A stretch of DNA of 64,000 nt, from NCBI GenBank assembly GCA_023434825.1, contig JAEYSH010000038.1, forward strand, positions 7,380 through 71,379, in the 5' to 3' direction. The notes beneath the pieces are model-generated. The model had not been told where the DNA came from and ran no database searches. It saw only the letters and a list, made by a program, of their open reading frames with translations. Positions 1-9,831 of the stretch are shown here, piece by piece. Made by a program: the position numbers and the translations under genes. This stretch comes from Methanobacteriota archaeon. GTDB lineage: Archaea; Methanobacteriota; Methanobacteria; Methanobacteriales; Methanobacteriaceae. The stretch's first letter is position 1. Every line of letters starts with the position of its first letter.

Positions 1-1
1 A

Positions 2-253
2 TTCTTAGGTGCATCCACCAATGAAAAAATGTGTGTAACACTTAAAGATGAAGTTGAAGACAGTGACATTCCTGCAGACGTAAATGGTGTTTACGAAATC
101 GTTATTGACGGTATAAATGAAGAAGTCGTTAAAGAAGCAATGAAAGTAGGAATTGAAGCAGCTGTTAAAGTTCCAGGTGTTTTAAAAATAAGCGCTGGAA
201 ACTTCGGCGGAAACCTTGGTGCATATAAAATAAATCTCCACGATCTATTTTAA
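2..253 (+). CDS. ftr: Formylmethanofuran:tetrahydromethanopterin formyltransferase, C-terminal fragment
   Basis: The reading frame is open from base 2, so the gene begins before the window; about 83 C-terminal residues are visible. The end, with [17 protein letters not shown] followed by a short LHDLF tail, matches the C-terminus of Ftr, the cytosolic enzyme that moves the formyl group from formylmethanofuran to tetrahydromethanopterin, the second step of CO2 reduction to methane. The preceding [19 protein letters not shown] also fits the family. A hairpin with a T-rich tail follows the stop. Truncation is due only to the window edge. The identification is made from a short piece, but the motif is characteristic. 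Confidence 0.88.
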   Translation, partial: FLGASTNEKMCVTLKDEVEDSDIPADVNGVYEIVIDGINEEVVKEAMKVGIEAAVKVPGVLKISAGNFGGNLGAYKINLHDLF

Positions 254-283
254 ACTTTAAAGTGCTTTAAATTTTTTAGAATA

Positions 284-303
284 CTGTAAAATCTATTTTA
301 CAG
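284..303 (+). terminator. Probable terminator hairpin after ftr
   Basis: A perfect 9-bp stem (CTGTAAAAT / ATTTTACAG) with a 2-base loop is followed by a long T-rich run (GATTTTTTATTTTTATTTTT). It lies 30 bases after the ftr stop and fits a transcription end. The remaining bases up to 511 are AT-rich with TATA-like stretches near 428 and 461 that could drive the next gene. Confidence 0.6.
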
Positions 304-511
304 GATTTTTTATTTTTATTTTTACCTTTATTTAGTTTTCTGGATTAAAAACCTGCAAAAATAGTTTATTTTAGTTAAATCTATTATTTTTAACAATTTT
401 ATTAAATTGAAATAATTAAAATCAAAATTTATAAATAAGTTAATACCAATTATATTCAATTTGTAAATATATATCTTTGAATTACTCTATAACTTTTTAT
501 GAAGGGATTCA

Positions 512-1240
512 ATGGCCTATCTGGTATGCGATAAGTGTAAGGGATATTACAAACTTCAAATTGGAGAATCTATACTTGATTTTGAAGAATGTGAATGTGG
601 CGGTGATTTAAGGCAAGTAGACACCTTAGACATCCCATTTAATAAACAGAGAGTTAAAACTATAATTGAAACATTTAAAAACAATTATGAGTCTTCAAAT
701 GAAGAATCCCAATATAAAAATGGAACTCCCAAACTTAGCATTAGTGTCGATTATGCAGATGGCATAAATAGGCTATTTAAAGATGATAAATCCTCAAATA
801 AACCTTCTAATTCTAAAATACGAAAATCTGCCTTAAAAGAAGTCGCATTAATTTCAGAACTCTACAATTTTGATTATATAGATCCAATTAATAGCGAAAC
901 AACATTGGAAATTATCGAAATAATTGCAGAGAACGTTTACAACGGCAAAGGAATAATTGATGCTGCTAATGAAATAACTTCCAGAACATCTCTAGAATAC
1001 GATGATGCATTACACATAAGCCATAATGAAATAAGTAGAATAAAAAACCTTGCAAACTGGTATGTTCACAAAGGTCATGGATACAATTATTTTAAAATAT
1101 CCAAACCACTTAATGCATGTGAAAAATGCAAAAAAACCTATGATAATATAATATTTACCATGGAACAGGTTGAAATGTTGCCTCCGCTTCATGATCTATG
1201 CAAATGTAATACTATTTTTTTAAAAAATAAAATAAAATAA
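512..1240 (+). CDS. Zinc-ribbon protein with MuF-like C-terminal domain
   Basis: A 242-residue protein of unknown function. The N-terminus carries a zinc ribbon (CDKCKGYY about residues 7-14 and CECGG near 29-33). A polar, low-complexity middle follows (about 60-115). The C-terminal 100 residues have a helical stretch ending in [11 protein letters not shown], then CEKCKKTYD and PPLHDLCKC. That spacing (CxxC, then PPLHxxCxC) resembles the C-terminal zinc-binding signature of phage Mu gpF / minor head proteins, where it reads CxxC...PPLHPNCRC. No other phage gene lies nearby. A GAAGGGATTCA ribosome binding site precedes the ATG. The MuF relation is an inference from the motif; the biological role is unknown. 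Confidence 0.75.
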   Translation: MAYLVCDKCKGYYKLQIGESILDFEECECGGDLRQVDTLDIPFNKQRVKTIIETFKNNYESSNEESQYKNGTPKLSISVDYADGINRLFKDDKSSNKPSNSKIRKSALKEVALISELYNFDYIDPINSETTLEIIEIIAENVYNGKGIIDAANEITSRTSLEYDDALHISHNEISRIKNLANWYVHKGHGYNYFKISKPLNACEKCKKTYDNIIFTMEQVEMLPPLHDLCKCNTIFLKNKIK

Positions 1241-1242
1241 AA

Positions 1243-1422
1243 TTAATCTTTAAAAATATATCCGCATTCTGAACAACGGTATTTGCCCTCTTTAGACCTA
1301 AAGCCTGTAGAAGATTTATGTTGAGGTCCCCCAACAACTCCAACTGTTCCAGAATCCTTTAAAATATTTTTATCTTTACATCCACATTTAGGGCATTTTT
1401 TGTTTAATTCTTCTGATTTCAT
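1243..1422 (-). CDS. Small zinc-ribbon protein, 59 aa
   Basis: A short gene starting at ATG 1422 behind a GAGGTAATAAA ribosome binding site and ending two bases from the convergent upstream gene. The product begins MKSEELNKKCPKCGCKD and ends with KYRCSECGYIFKD, so it has two CxxC/CxC knuckles (CPKCGC and CSECG) separated by about 35 residues, a classical zinc ribbon. The middle is Gly/Ser-rich. Such small rubredoxin-like or ribbon proteins are common in methanogens and are generally uncharacterised. Its role cannot be assigned. Confidence 0.7.
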   Translation of the reverse strand: MKSEELNKKCPKCGCKDKNILKDSGTVGVVGGPQHKSSTGFRSKEGKYRCSECGYIFKD

Positions 1423-1445
1423 TTTATTACCTCATTCTTCATTAA

Positions 1446-3368
1446 TTAAAAATTTTGAGATTCTACAATTTTCCATATTTGCTCTTCAGGCAAATTAACT
1501 CCTAAAAGAATACCTTCTTTATCCAAAGCCTTTTCAATTTTCTTAATGATTTTAACATCAGGTGCAGCGACTGTATGTGAATGGATATGTCTTGATATTT
1601 CATATAGTGCCTCAACTGACCGTTTTGCATCTGGCTTTTTAAGCTCATCTTCACAGTTTTTAACGTCTTCTTCTGTATTAATATACAAATTTCTAGTTAC
1701 GATCTGTTTAACACCAGGCAGATAATGCTTTGAATCTAGAATTCTACCCCCATACTTAATTATTATTCTTTTATCATCAAGATTTGTAACTTCATGTTTC
1801 AAAAGAAGTTCAACGACCCTTCCATATTCATTAATTTTATTCTTTATTTCTTCTTGAGTTAAATTAACACCCAATAAAAACCCTTTTTCTTTTAATTCCT
1901 TTTCTACTTTAGAAAGACTTTTAGTATCTGGACCCGAAACAACATGTGAATGAATTCCTCCCCCAGAAAGAGCATATAATCTTTCTAATGATTCCATTTT
2001 GGAATTATCATGTTCAAGGCTTTCTAAAAATTTGTCCATATCTTCAATTCTAGATAAACCTACTTTACGATGCAAAGGTTCTCTAAATCCGGGTAAATAA
2101 TATTCTATATCCTCTAAAGTACATCCATGTTTTAAAATTATCTCTGATTCAGCGCGTATATCTCTTACAGCATGATTTTCAGTTATTCTCATTTCGGGTT
2201 TAATAACTACTTCAACTAATCGCCCATATTTCCTTGCTGCTTCTTTTATTCCTTCTTCATCCATATCAACGCCTAAAAGAAGGCCTTCTTTTTTAAGTTC
2301 TTCTGCAACTTTATTTAAAGTCTCTTTATCTGGCCCTGAAATCCAATGCGAATGTATTCCACTAACAGATTCATATATCCGCTCTAACGACTTTTTTCGT
2401 GAAGGTTCACGTTCCAAGCTATCCATGAATTTGTTTAATTCACTCATTTGTGTTATTCCAATTTTCCTTTCAAGGGGCTCTTTAAATTCTGGTAGATGAT
2501 ATTCTATGTTTTCTAGAGTACAACCATGTTTAAGTATTATTTCTGCCTCTTTTTTAATTTTAGAGACATCATGCATCATAGTTAACTTCATAATAGTTGG
2601 TTCTACAGCTGCAAAGTATATATCTTCTCCACCACTTGTTTCAGGAGATATAACTCGATCTGCTCCTGATCTTTTAAGACGTTTGATATTTTCACGTTTA
2701 CTTGCCCTTGCTACAATCCATATTTCTGGATGAATTTCACGAGCAGTTAAAGTTATAAATAAATTATCCACATCATCCCCGGTTGTTATTATAACTCCTC
2801 TTGCCCGTTTTATACCAGCATCAATTAGTGTGCTTTCCTCTGTTGCATCACCAGGAATGGCCAGTACATCAGAGTCTTTCCATAGCTCCTTTTCTACGAT
2901 TTTTTTATCTCTTTCAATAATTATTGCCTTTTGATTCCTTTTTTTAAGTTCTCTAAAAACCGCTGCTCCTACCCTACCATATCCACAAAGTACAAAATGA
3001 TTTTTTGTTGCAGCCATTTTTCTCCTCATCTTAGATCCAGAAGTTATTTCTTCTATAGCCATCGTAACCACCGAAATTGTTATAGTAAATACATAAGCAA
3101 CTAAACCAACCCCACCTAGTACAAGAGTAACAGCAAAAAGCTTTTGTAATGGAGTAGTTGGACTAATATCACCGTATCCAACAGTTGCTATAGTTATAAC
3201 AGTATAATAAAGTGAATCAATTAATCCTAAATTCATTATAAATAAAGACCCAATAATTCCATAAATAAGTAAGGCTATTAAAGCAATGAGAGCATAAATA
3301 AGTATAGAATAAGAAATTATCGGCATACCATCCGTTTTTATTTCTGGAAGCTTAAGTCCTCTTGCCAC
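1446..3368 (-). CDS. Two-TM potassium channel with RCK (TrkA-N) domain and three C-terminal repeats
   Basis: Residues about 18-105 form two membrane segments flanking a pore helix and the K+ selectivity filter TVGYGD (about 63-68), as in MthK. Residues about 122-265 form an RCK/TrkA-N Rossmann domain ([14 protein letters not shown]), which binds nucleotide or ions and gates the pore. Instead of one RCK-C domain, the remaining 370 residues consist of three related units of about 115 residues (about 275-390, 405-525, 530-641), each with a GC/GG...LP segment, an IHSH..(S/A)xPD motif and G(I/L/F)LLGV. The GTG at 3368 was taken as start behind GGTGAT; TTG at 3371 is one codon upstream. It should sit in the cytoplasmic membrane as an oligomer. 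The repeats are not a family I can name. Confidence 0.88.
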   Translation of the reverse strand: MARGLKLPEIKTDGMPIISYSILIYALIALIALLIYGIIGSLFIMNLGLIDSLYYTVITIATVGYGDISPTTPLQKLFAVTLVLGGVGLVAYVFTITISVVTMAIEEITSGSKMRRKMAATKNHFVLCGYGRVGAAVFRELKKRNQKAIIIERDKKIVEKELWKDSDVLAIPGDATEESTLIDAGIKRARGVIITTGDDVDNLFITLTAREIHPEIWIVARASKRENIKRLKRSGADRVISPETSGGEDIYFAAVEPTIMKLTMMHDVSKIKKEAEIILKHGCTLENIEYHLPEFKEPLERKIGITQMSELNKFMDSLEREPSRKKSLERIYESVSGIHSHWISGPDKETLNKVAEELKKEGLLLGVDMDEEGIKEAARKYGRLVEVVIKPEMRITENHAVRDIRAESEIILKHGCTLEDIEYYLPGFREPLHRKVGLSRIEDMDKFLESLEHDNSKMESLERLYALSGGGIHSHVVSGPDTKSLSKVEKELKEKGFLLGVNLTQEEIKNKINEYGRVVELLLKHEVTNLDDKRIIIKYGGRILDSKHYLPGVKQIVTRNLYINTEEDVKNCEDELKKPDAKRSVEALYEISRHIHSHTVAAPDVKIIKKIEKALDKEGILLGVNLPEEQIWKIVESQNF

Positions 3369-3464
3369 CAAATCACCTTAAAATAATATAAATTTTATAG
3401 AATTCATAGTATTATTAAATAATTGGTTTAATAGATTATAAATATAGTTATAAAAAGTGATAAA

Positions 3465-4934
3465 ATGACCCCTAAAGACATGATGGTTGCTGATGCAAAT
3501 GCAGAAGATTTAGGAATTCTAAAATCAGCTTTGATGGAAAATGCAGGTAAATCAATTGCTGATCATATAATTAACTCATTAGACCCATGTAAAGTAACTA
3601 TATTTGCAGGAAATGGTGGAAATGGTGGTGATGGATTCGTCGCTGCAAGACATCTGTTAAATAATGGATATAATGTCGAAGTATTATTTTTAGGTAATCC
3701 AAATAGGATAAAATCTAAAGAAACTCTTCAAAACTGGATTGCAATCCAAAATATAAACACTGGATTAAATAAACTTAATTTAAAAATAATTGAAGATTCA
3801 GCAGCTCTTAAAAAGGTTGATTCAACAGTTATTATCGATGCAATGCTTGGAACTGGAATTAAAGGAAAAATTAAAGAGCCAATTTCAAGCGCAATTGATA
3901 CAATAAATAACTCCACTGGCATTAAAATTGCAGTTGATGTGCCCAGCGGACTGGATCCTTTGACCGGTGAAGTTCATGATAAAGCTGTAGAATCTGATTT
4001 CACCATCACATTCCATAAAATTAAGTCTGGACTTAAAAAAGCAGAAATAAATTACGTCGGAAATATTGTTCTATATGATATAGGAATTCCCGAGGAAGCA
4101 GAAACTTTTTTAGGAAAAGGAGATTTATTACGTCTTAAAAAACGTGCCTTTACATCCCATAAAGGAAATAATGGCACTGTACTTGTTGTTGGTGGAAGTT
4201 ACGACTACTCCGGAGCGCCTACACTTGCCGGGTTATCTGCATTTAAATCAGGAGTAGATTTAGTTTATGTGGCCTGTCCTGAAAGTGTTTCAGCGACTAT
4301 CAGATCATATTCTCCCGATTTAATAGTAAACACACTTTATCACGATTATATTGTGGAAGAAGATGTGAATAAACTAATTGAACTATCAAAAAAAGCCGAT
4401 TCACTGGTAATTGGTTGTGGAATGAGTAGAGAAACAGAGACAGAATTAGCTTTAAATGAATTTGTCGAGGAAATTGAAACCCCAATGTTAATTGATGCTG
4501 ATGCACTTAAATTGCTGGATTTAGATTTGATTAAGGAAAAAAACCAGGTTATCGTAACACCCCATTCTGCAGAATTTAAGGCATTGTTCGGTGTTAAAAT
4601 ACCTGAAAGTCTTGAAGATAAAATTGAAACTGTTACTCAAGCAGCTCATGAAAATAACTGCGTTGTTCTTTTAAAAGGAGCTTTAGATATAATATCCAAT
4701 GGGCAAAAAACAAGGCTAAATAAAACTGGAAATCCCGGAATGACAGTTGGTGGAACTGGAGATTGTCTTGCAGGACTTACTGGTGGATTATTGGCTAAAG
4801 GACATGATGCATTTGAAGCAGCCTGTCTTGGAGCTTATATTAATGGCAAAGCTGGAGATATGGCTTCTGTAAAATATGAATATCATTTTATGGCCAGCGA
4901 TATGGTTAAATATATTGATGATGCCTTTAGATAG
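3465..4934 (+). CDS. nnr: Bifunctional NAD(P)H-hydrate epimerase / ADP-dependent dehydratase
   Basis: This 489-residue protein has the YjeF architecture. Residues about 1-215 are the epimerase domain (ENAGKSIADHI, GNGGNGGDGFVAARHL and the VDVPSGLDPLTG motif). Residues about 225-489 are the ribokinase-like dehydratase domain (VLVVGGSYDYSGAP, then NPGMTVGGTGDCLAGLTGG, the nucleotide-binding loop). It repairs hydrated NADH and NADPH in the cytoplasm. The length is normal for the fused form. The ATG is preceded by AAGTGATAAA. Its last 8 bases overlap the convergent BofA-like gene. Confidence 0.93.
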   Translation: MTPKDMMVADANAEDLGILKSALMENAGKSIADHIINSLDPCKVTIFAGNGGNGGDGFVAARHLLNNGYNVEVLFLGNPNRIKSKETLQNWIAIQNINTGLNKLNLKIIEDSAALKKVDSTVIIDAMLGTGIKGKIKEPISSAIDTINNSTGIKIAVDVPSGLDPLTGEVHDKAVESDFTITFHKIKSGLKKAEINYVGNIVLYDIGIPEEAETFLGKGDLLRLKKRAFTSHKGNNGTVLVVGGSYDYSGAPTLAGLSAFKSGVDLVYVACPESVSATIRSYSPDLIVNTLYHDYIVEEDVNKLIELSKKADSLVIGCGMSRETETELALNEFVEEIETPMLIDADALKLLDLDLIKEKNQVIVTPHSAEFKALFGVKIPESLEDKIETVTQAAHENNCVVLLKGALDIISNGQKTRLNKTGNPGMTVGGTGDCLAGLTGGLLAKGHDAFEAACLGAYINGKAGDMASVKYEYHFMASDMVKYIDDAFR

Positions 4935-5190
4935 CTAAATTAATTCCTAAAAACTGTAATATTAATAAAAGTATAACTCCAAAAACTCCCCCAATTCCCG
5001 CGACTAAAACAGTTAATATATTTATGGGAATATTTACAGTTGGAACCAAATTTACAAGTACCAAGATAATCCAACCAAAAATAGCATGAACCAGTAATTT
5101 TAAAAGCAAACCACCTATTTTTATTAGAATAAAAATCCCAATTATTGCAATAATCACAATTACAGCTAAACTAATCAAATCTAAAACCAT
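4927..5190 (-). CDS. BofA-family small membrane protein
   Basis: An 87-residue, very hydrophobic protein with about three membrane segments and the motif LLKLLVHAIFGWIILVLVN, followed by a glycine-rich last helix. This resembles the pro-sigma-K processing inhibitor BofA family, which in archaea has no known sporulation role. The ATG follows AGTGATACT. The end overlaps the convergent nnr gene by 8 bases, and argG lies about 105 bases upstream on the same strand. Confidence 0.8.
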   Translation of the reverse strand: MVLDLISLAVIVIIAIIGIFILIKIGGLLLKLLVHAIFGWIILVLVNLVPTVNIPINILTVLVAGIGGVFGVILLLILQFLGINLAI

Positions 5191-5295
5191 AGTATCACTG
5201 TTTAAATTTATGTTTAAACTGTTTAATGTTTTTTGTGAATTAAAAAAAAGATAAAATGCATTAAATAATTAGTTTAAAACAAAGAATTAGGGATA

Positions 5296-6477
5296 TTAAT
5301 CCCTTTTACATACTTTATTGAATGTTGCAGCTTGAATACCGTAATTTTTAACCATTCCAGTCATTTCACGCTGATCCATTCCTTTATCTTCAAATGAAAC
5401 TGTTTCTTCATTATAAAGACTGTAAGGAGATTCTCTACCAAGTATTCTAAGATTTCCTTTATGTAATTTTACTTTAACAGTTCCAGTTACTCTTTTTTGC
5501 ATATTATCAATAAGAGCATCAAGGTCTTCTCTTAAAGGTTCATGCCATAGTCCATCATATATAATCTCAGAATAAACTTCACTAACGTGTGCTGCAAATT
5601 TAAGCTCGCTTCTGGTTAATGTAAGCTGTTCAAGTGCTTTATGGGCAGTTATTAGTAGAATCGCTCCAGGTACTTCATAATTTTCCCTTGATTTTAATCC
5701 AATTATCCTATCTTCAATAATATCAATTCTGCCAACACCATTTGAACCTGCAATCTCATTACATTTTCTGATTAAACCTAGCGCACCCATTTTTTCATTA
5801 TCAATTGCTACAGGGACACCGTTTTCAAACTGAATTTCAAGAACTTGAGCTTCATCAGGAGCATTTTCTGTAGATTTTGTCCATTCAAATGCTTCTTCAG
5901 GTGTTTCTACCATAGGATCTTCTAATATATCTCCTTCAATTGATCTTCCCCAGAGATTTTCATCTATACTGTACTGTTTATCAGAAGGAAGAGGAATACC
6001 ATGACCTTCAGCATATTCAATTTCTTCACTTCTTGTGAGGTTTAAATCTCTTATAGGCGCTATAACATCCATATCGGATCTGGATCTTATTATAGATTCA
6101 AATCTGAATTGATCATTACCTTTACCAGTACAACCATGAGCTATTGCATCTGCACCTTCTTTTTTAGCAAGTTCTACTATTTTCATTGCTATTAAAGGCC
6201 TTGCAAGTGCTGTACTTAAAGGATATCCTTCATAAAGTGCGTTTGCTTTAATCGCTCTAAATATAAATTCTTCTGCAAATTCCTCTTTTGCATCAACTGT
6301 ATAATGTTTTAGGGAACCTATTTTATCTGCAGCCGCTGCAGGTCTTTCTATTTCTTCTTCAGGCTGCCCCACATCAACGCATGCAGTGATAACTTCCATA
6401 TCATACTTTTCTTCAAGTAGTTTAATACATACTGATGTGTCCAGGCCTCCGCTGAATGCAAGAACCACTTTCTTCAT
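5296..6477 (-). CDS. argG: Argininosuccinate synthase
   Basis: A 393-residue enzyme of normal length that joins citrulline and aspartate with ATP in arginine synthesis. The N-terminal PP-loop [12 protein letters not shown] binds ATP, and [15 protein letters not shown] is the typical citrulline/aspartate-site segment. The ATG follows AAGGTGAAATA. It is divergent from the deacylase gene; the roughly 95 bases between the two starts contain TATA-like stretches for both directions (TCTATAAATATC and ATATAAACTATAAAATA). Confidence 0.97.
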   Translation of the reverse strand: MKKVVLAFSGGLDTSVCIKLLEEKYDMEVITACVDVGQPEEEIERPAAAADKIGSLKHYTVDAKEEFAEEFIFRAIKANALYEGYPLSTALARPLIAMKIVELAKKEGADAIAHGCTGKGNDQFRFESIIRSRSDMDVIAPIRDLNLTRSEEIEYAEGHGIPLPSDKQYSIDENLWGRSIEGDILEDPMVETPEEAFEWTKSTENAPDEAQVLEIQFENGVPVAIDNEKMGALGLIRKCNEIAGSNGVGRIDIIEDRIIGLKSRENYEVPGAILLITAHKALEQLTLTRSELKFAAHVSEVYSEIIYDGLWHEPLREDLDALIDNMQKRVTGTVKVKLHKGNLRILGRESPYSLYNEETVSFEDKGMDQREMTGMVKNYGIQAATFNKVCKRD

Positions 6478-6572
6478 TATTTCACCTTAATTATTTAGTA
6501 AGTCTATAAATATCTAATAAAATATAAACTATAAAATATTGGAATATAATCAATTTATACTTGGTGGAAGAC

Positions 6573-7295
6573 ATGACTATCTCAAAAAATATAAGCATTG
6601 TGTCCCATGAAACCGGTGGTCAAATAGAAAAAAATGAAGACTTAATGAAATATTTATCAAAATGCCAAATAATTGATGAATTCATCGAAGCTTCAACTAA
6701 GGGCACTCCACTTCTAAAACTTGGTGAAGGAAAACCTAAAATAATGATCACTGCAGGGATCCATGGAAACGAACTTCCCCCCCAAATAGCGTCTATTTAT
6801 CTAATTGAAAATCTTTTAAATCAAAATTTAAACGGTACACTTTATATTATCCCTTTTGCAGTTCCTTATGCAACAATGGAAAATTCACGTCGATTTAAAG
6901 GTATGGATATGAATAGAACTGCTTCTAAAGGTGGTTTTATATCCAATAACATAATAGAAACCATAAAAAACCTAAATATAAGTGCAGTGAGCGATTTCCA
7001 CTCCACAAAACCAGGGAGCAATCCGGGAATTCAAAGCGTTTTTTGTTCTACAAAACCAGTTAACCAGAGTTATTTAATGGCAAAACACATTACAGAAGCT
7101 ACTTCATCTAAAATAATCTGTCATGAAGTAGCAGGGAAACTTTATAATGGTGCGCTTGAAGATGAATGCAATCTGGCAGGGATACCCGCTGTAACCTGTG
7201 AAGTTGTATCCCGGAACGGGATAGTTGATAATAATAGCCATAAAAAATCTTATATTCAAATGAAATCTTATTTAGAGTATTTTAACTTGATTTAA
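6573..7295 (+). CDS. AstE/AspA-type zinc deacylase (M14-like)
   Basis: A 240-residue protein of the succinylglutamate desuccinylase/aspartoacylase group. The zinc motif HxxE is seen in TAGIHGNELPPQ, followed by GMDMNR, the substrate-binding Arg region, and SDFHST with the third zinc ligand. The ATG at 6573 was chosen because GGTGGAAG lies just in front; an upstream in-frame TTG at 6561 would include the ribosome binding site itself. The substrate is unknown; methanogen members of this family are usually uncharacterised. Confidence 0.82.
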   Translation: MTISKNISIVSHETGGQIEKNEDLMKYLSKCQIIDEFIEASTKGTPLLKLGEGKPKIMITAGIHGNELPPQIASIYLIENLLNQNLNGTLYIIPFAVPYATMENSRRFKGMDMNRTASKGGFISNNIIETIKNLNISAVSDFHSTKPGSNPGIQSVFCSTKPVNQSYLMAKHITEATSSKIICHEVAGKLYNGALEDECNLAGIPAVTCEVVSRNGIVDNNSHKKSYIQMKSYLEYFNLI

Positions 7296-7345
7296 ACTTA
7301 TCAAATGCTCTTTATTCTAGCATATTCAGTAATTCAGTGATTAAC

Positions 7346-8023
7346 ATGCCATCCTATAAAAAACATGCTTTATTTTCCATCATAATAGCCCTACCATTTA
7401 TTCCCGACGTTTTTTACCTTTCCCTTGCATTGATTGGAGCTTCTATAGTAGATATGGATCATCATGTTAAGAAAAAAAATCTAATTTTAATGAGTCTCTT
7501 GGGAATTATACTTTCCATTTTACTTTATATACTGAATTTACCCTTTTTGTTTGGAATTGCACTTATTTTTATGGCACTAATTTTCTATATATCTAAACAT
7601 AGAGGATTTTCCCATTCCATATTTGGAACACTTTTATCGTCATTTCTTCTGGCATTCTTTGTAATAGGATTCTATTCATTAGTTAATGGATTTGGAATAG
7701 AAAATAAACTCTCTTTAATTTTAATATCTATAATTTTAGGTATTATTACACTTAATAAAAAAATTCTTTTACCTTTTATCATTTTAGTGACTTTAGGAGT
7801 TATATTAACTTCAAATCAGAGTATTAACCCATATTTAACATTTTTTGGAATATTTTTAGGATATTTAAGTCATTTAATACTTGATTTATTTACTCCAAGT
7901 GGAATAAAGATTTTAAATCCACTTTCATCAAAAAAATTCAATAAATGTATGGGAATCGTTCTATTTATTTTATGGGGACTTGGAGCATTCATATTTAATT
8001 TTAAGTATATTATTTTATCTTAA
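7346..8023 (+). CDS. DUF457/YdjM-type membrane protein (putative metal-dependent hydrolase)
   Basis: About 225 residues with five to seven membrane segments. Conserved polar motifs typical of this family are present: KKHALFS at the N-terminus, IVDMDHH, KHRGFSHS in the middle and YLSHLILDLFTPSG near the end. These His/Asp residues are thought to bind metal on the membrane face, as in the DUF457 group. ATG 7346 with CAGTGATTAAC in front is preferred over the in-frame GTG at 7337. The protein is membrane-bound and its reaction is unknown. Confidence 0.78.
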   Translation: MPSYKKHALFSIIIALPFIPDVFYLSLALIGASIVDMDHHVKKKNLILMSLLGIILSILLYILNLPFLFGIALIFMALIFYISKHRGFSHSIFGTLLSSFLLAFFVIGFYSLVNGFGIENKLSLILISIILGIITLNKKILLPFIILVTLGVILTSNQSINPYLTFFGIFLGYLSHLILDLFTPSGIKILNPLSSKKFNKCMGIVLFILWGLGAFIFNFKYIILS

Positions 8024-8169
8024 ACTAGTTTAAAATAATTTTAATTATGATTTATTAGATTTAATCCATATAAATTTAAATTTATTTTAATGTCTGAATT
8101 TAATTAATAATATTTGCATTTCGGTAATAACAAAGTTGTTAGAAGTGATCAAAAGTAAAAAGAGGTAGG

Positions 8170-8179
8170 TTTATATATC
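8170..8179 (+). promoter_or_regulatory. Candidate TATA box of the ehb operon
   Basis: The 270-base stretch before ehbA contains TTTATATATC at this position with a purine-rich segment (AAAAGAGGTAG) just upstream that could act as a BRE. Transcription would then start near 8200, giving a leader of about 90 bases. The leader contains a possible 21-codon reading frame (8232-8297) whose TGA overlaps the ehbA ATG. Nothing else is recognisable in the gap. Confidence 0.4.
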
Positions 8180-8293
8180 ATGTTTTATCATTATAATTAC
8201 ATGATTGATGGTTAAAATTCAAGTAGAATTAATGAATATTTTACTTTTTAGCCATGTTAATTACATCGTTTGCAACGTTAAAGAGGTTAATTC

Positions 8294-8608
8294 ATGAACA
8301 TCATATTCAGAATATTCTATGCAATTGCTTATTTCATTATACTCATTATTGAGATTATAAAAGCCACAATTGACGTGGCAATGCGAACCGTAAACGGAAA
8401 GGTAGAACCAGTAATCGTAGAAATTGATACTGAACTTAAAAGACCAATTTCTCAAGTCATACTGGCTAACAGTATAACCTTAACACCGGGTACGCTTTCA
8501 ATAGACATAGACACAGAAAAATGTATAATTAAAGTTGCAACAATTTCACCAAGATCAAAAGAGGAAGTTATTCCTTTTGAACCTTACATAAAAGGATGGC
8601 TAGAGTAA
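8294..8608 (+). CDS. ehbA: Energy-converting hydrogenase B subunit A (MnhE-like)
   Basis: A 104-residue protein with one N-terminal membrane segment ([18 protein letters not shown]) and a soluble part containing [23 protein letters not shown] cut here into [20 protein letters not shown], the signature of the MnhE/MrpE antiporter subunit family. As first gene of the Ehb cluster it matches EhbA. Ehb couples ion influx to reduction of ferredoxin by H2 for anabolic CO2 fixation. GAGGTTAATTC precedes the ATG. The next gene starts 22 bases downstream. Confidence 0.9.
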   Translation: MNIIFRIFYAIAYFIILIIEIIKATIDVAMRTVNGKVEPVIVEIDTELKRPISQVILANSITLTPGTLSIDIDTEKCIIKVATISPRSKEEVIPFEPYIKGWLE

Positions 8609-8630
8609 ATTAAGAAATACAGGTGTTAAA

Positions 8631-8891
8631 ATGGATATACTACTGATATCTGAATATATTTTATTAGCAGCGCTGGCATTTTATTGTATTGCTACAATTA
8701 GAATTGCAACCAGAAAAACCATTTCCATGGGAATTGTAGGATTACTTGGTTTAAGCGCCGCAGTAGCAACAATACTAATTTTAATCAAATACATTTATGG
8801 AATAGCTTTTTGTAGTGATATAGCTTTAGCATTAGTGATATTAGGTCCAATTGGTACTATAGCATTTTCAAAGGTTATACGGGGATGGTAA
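8631..8891 (+). CDS. ehbB: Energy-converting hydrogenase B subunit B (MnhF-like)
   Basis: An 86-residue protein with three predicted membrane segments spaced over its length, as in MnhF/MrpF antiporter subunits. It lies between MnhE-like and MnhG-like genes, which is the usual Mrp-like order and the order in ehb operons. CAGGTGTTAAA is the ribosome binding site. The stop is followed one base later by the ehbC GTG, which suggests translational coupling. Confidence 0.88.
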   Translation: MDILLISEYILLAALAFYCIATIRIATRKTISMGIVGLLGLSAAVATILILIKYIYGIAFCSDIALALVILGPIGTIAFSKVIRGW

Positions 8892-8892
8892 A

Positions 8893-9165
8893 GTGGACGA
8901 TATATTTACTCTTATAAAATCAGCGATTTTAATAATATCCGCAATTCTTGTTGTTCTTACAGCTATTGGGCTCCTTAGATACAAGGACGATATGGATAAA
9001 ATATTATATGCAAGAGTTCACATGCTTGGAGTAGCAGATATGGCATGTATATTAGCATTGCTCTTCCTTAATGAGCCATTATTAGCTGTCACATACTTCT
9101 TCTTAACACCATTTGCATCACACTCCATTGCAAATGCTTACTATTATGGGGAGGAAAAAAGATGA
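8893..9165 (+). CDS. ehbC: Energy-converting hydrogenase B subunit C (MnhG-like)
   Basis: A 90-residue membrane protein with three segments. The sequence [18 protein letters not shown] corresponds to the conserved cytoplasmic motif of MnhG/MrpG subunits. A GTG start is used, one base after ehbB. Its stop overlaps the ehbD start (ATGA), typical of a coupled operon. It is part of the membrane arm of Ehb. Confidence 0.88.
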   Translation: MDDIFTLIKSAILIISAILVVLTAIGLLRYKDDMDKILYARVHMLGVADMACILALLFLNEPLLAVTYFFLTPFASHSIANAYYYGEEKR

Positions 9166-9398
9166 TTGAATACATATTAATGATAGTAGCAGTATTAGGA
9201 GCAGTTATAGCGCTTACTCAAAGAGATCTCCTCAAAGCAGCCATATTAACAGGAATTACAGGAGCTGCGACTGCATTCCTTTTCCAATTCTTACTGGCGC
9301 CAGATGTAGCCTTAACTCAGGCAATAGTTGGTACAGCTATAATACCTGTATTCATTGCTTTAGCAGTTAAAAAGACACGAAGAATGGAGGAAGACTAA
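9162..9398 (+). CDS. ehbD: Energy-converting hydrogenase B subunit D (DUF4040-type)
   Basis: A 78-residue protein with two to three membrane segments. The segment [19 protein letters not shown] followed by [14 protein letters not shown] is the characteristic motif of the hydrogenase/antiporter MbhD-like (DUF4040) subunit. It overlaps ehbC by four bases. It ends with a charged tail (KKTRRMEED). Confidence 0.9.
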   Translation: MIEYILMIVAVLGAVIALTQRDLLKAAILTGITGAATAFLFQFLLAPDVALTQAIVGTAIIPVFIALAVKKTRRMEED

Positions 9399-9426
9399 AT
9401 AAGTTCATTATAAATGAGGGATTATC

Positions 9427-9831
9427 ATGATTATAGACTCACAACTGGCATCGTTCTTCACAGCAGCAGCATTAATAATAATAGGAATTTATGGTGCATT
9501 GTTTCTGGATAATTTAATTAAAAAAATAATTGGTCTGGCCTTCATTGGAGACGGAGTCAATTTATTCATAATTACCATGGGATATAAAGCTGGCGGAATA
9601 GTTTATATATTCCTTCCAGGAATGGCAACAGACTGGTTTGCTCAAAATGCTTCATATCCATTACCATTTGCATTGGTACTCACCAGTATTGTTATAGGTG
9701 CAAGTACACTTGCAGTAATGCTTGCTTTAATTATATTACTTTATAAAAAATACGGATCCATAAAAGCATCCAAGATTCTTGGAGATAAGGAAAACGAAGA
9801 TGTAAAATCAGTTAAAGGTGATAACTTATGA
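9427..9831 (+). CDS. ehbE: Energy-converting hydrogenase B subunit E (MnhC/NuoK-like)
   Basis: A 134-residue protein with three membrane segments in the NuoK/MnhC pattern, including [17 protein letters not shown], where the acidic/asparagine positions sit in the second helix, and [18 protein letters not shown] in the third. It would help form the ion channel of the membrane arm. GAGGGATTATC lies upstream. The stop overlaps the ehbF ATG by four bases. Confidence 0.9.
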   Translation: MIIDSQLASFFTAAALIIIGIYGALFLDNLIKKIIGLAFIGDGVNLFIITMGYKAGGIVYIFLPGMATDWFAQNASYPLPFALVLTSIVIGASTLAVMLALIILLYKKYGSIKASKILGDKENEDVKSVKGDNL

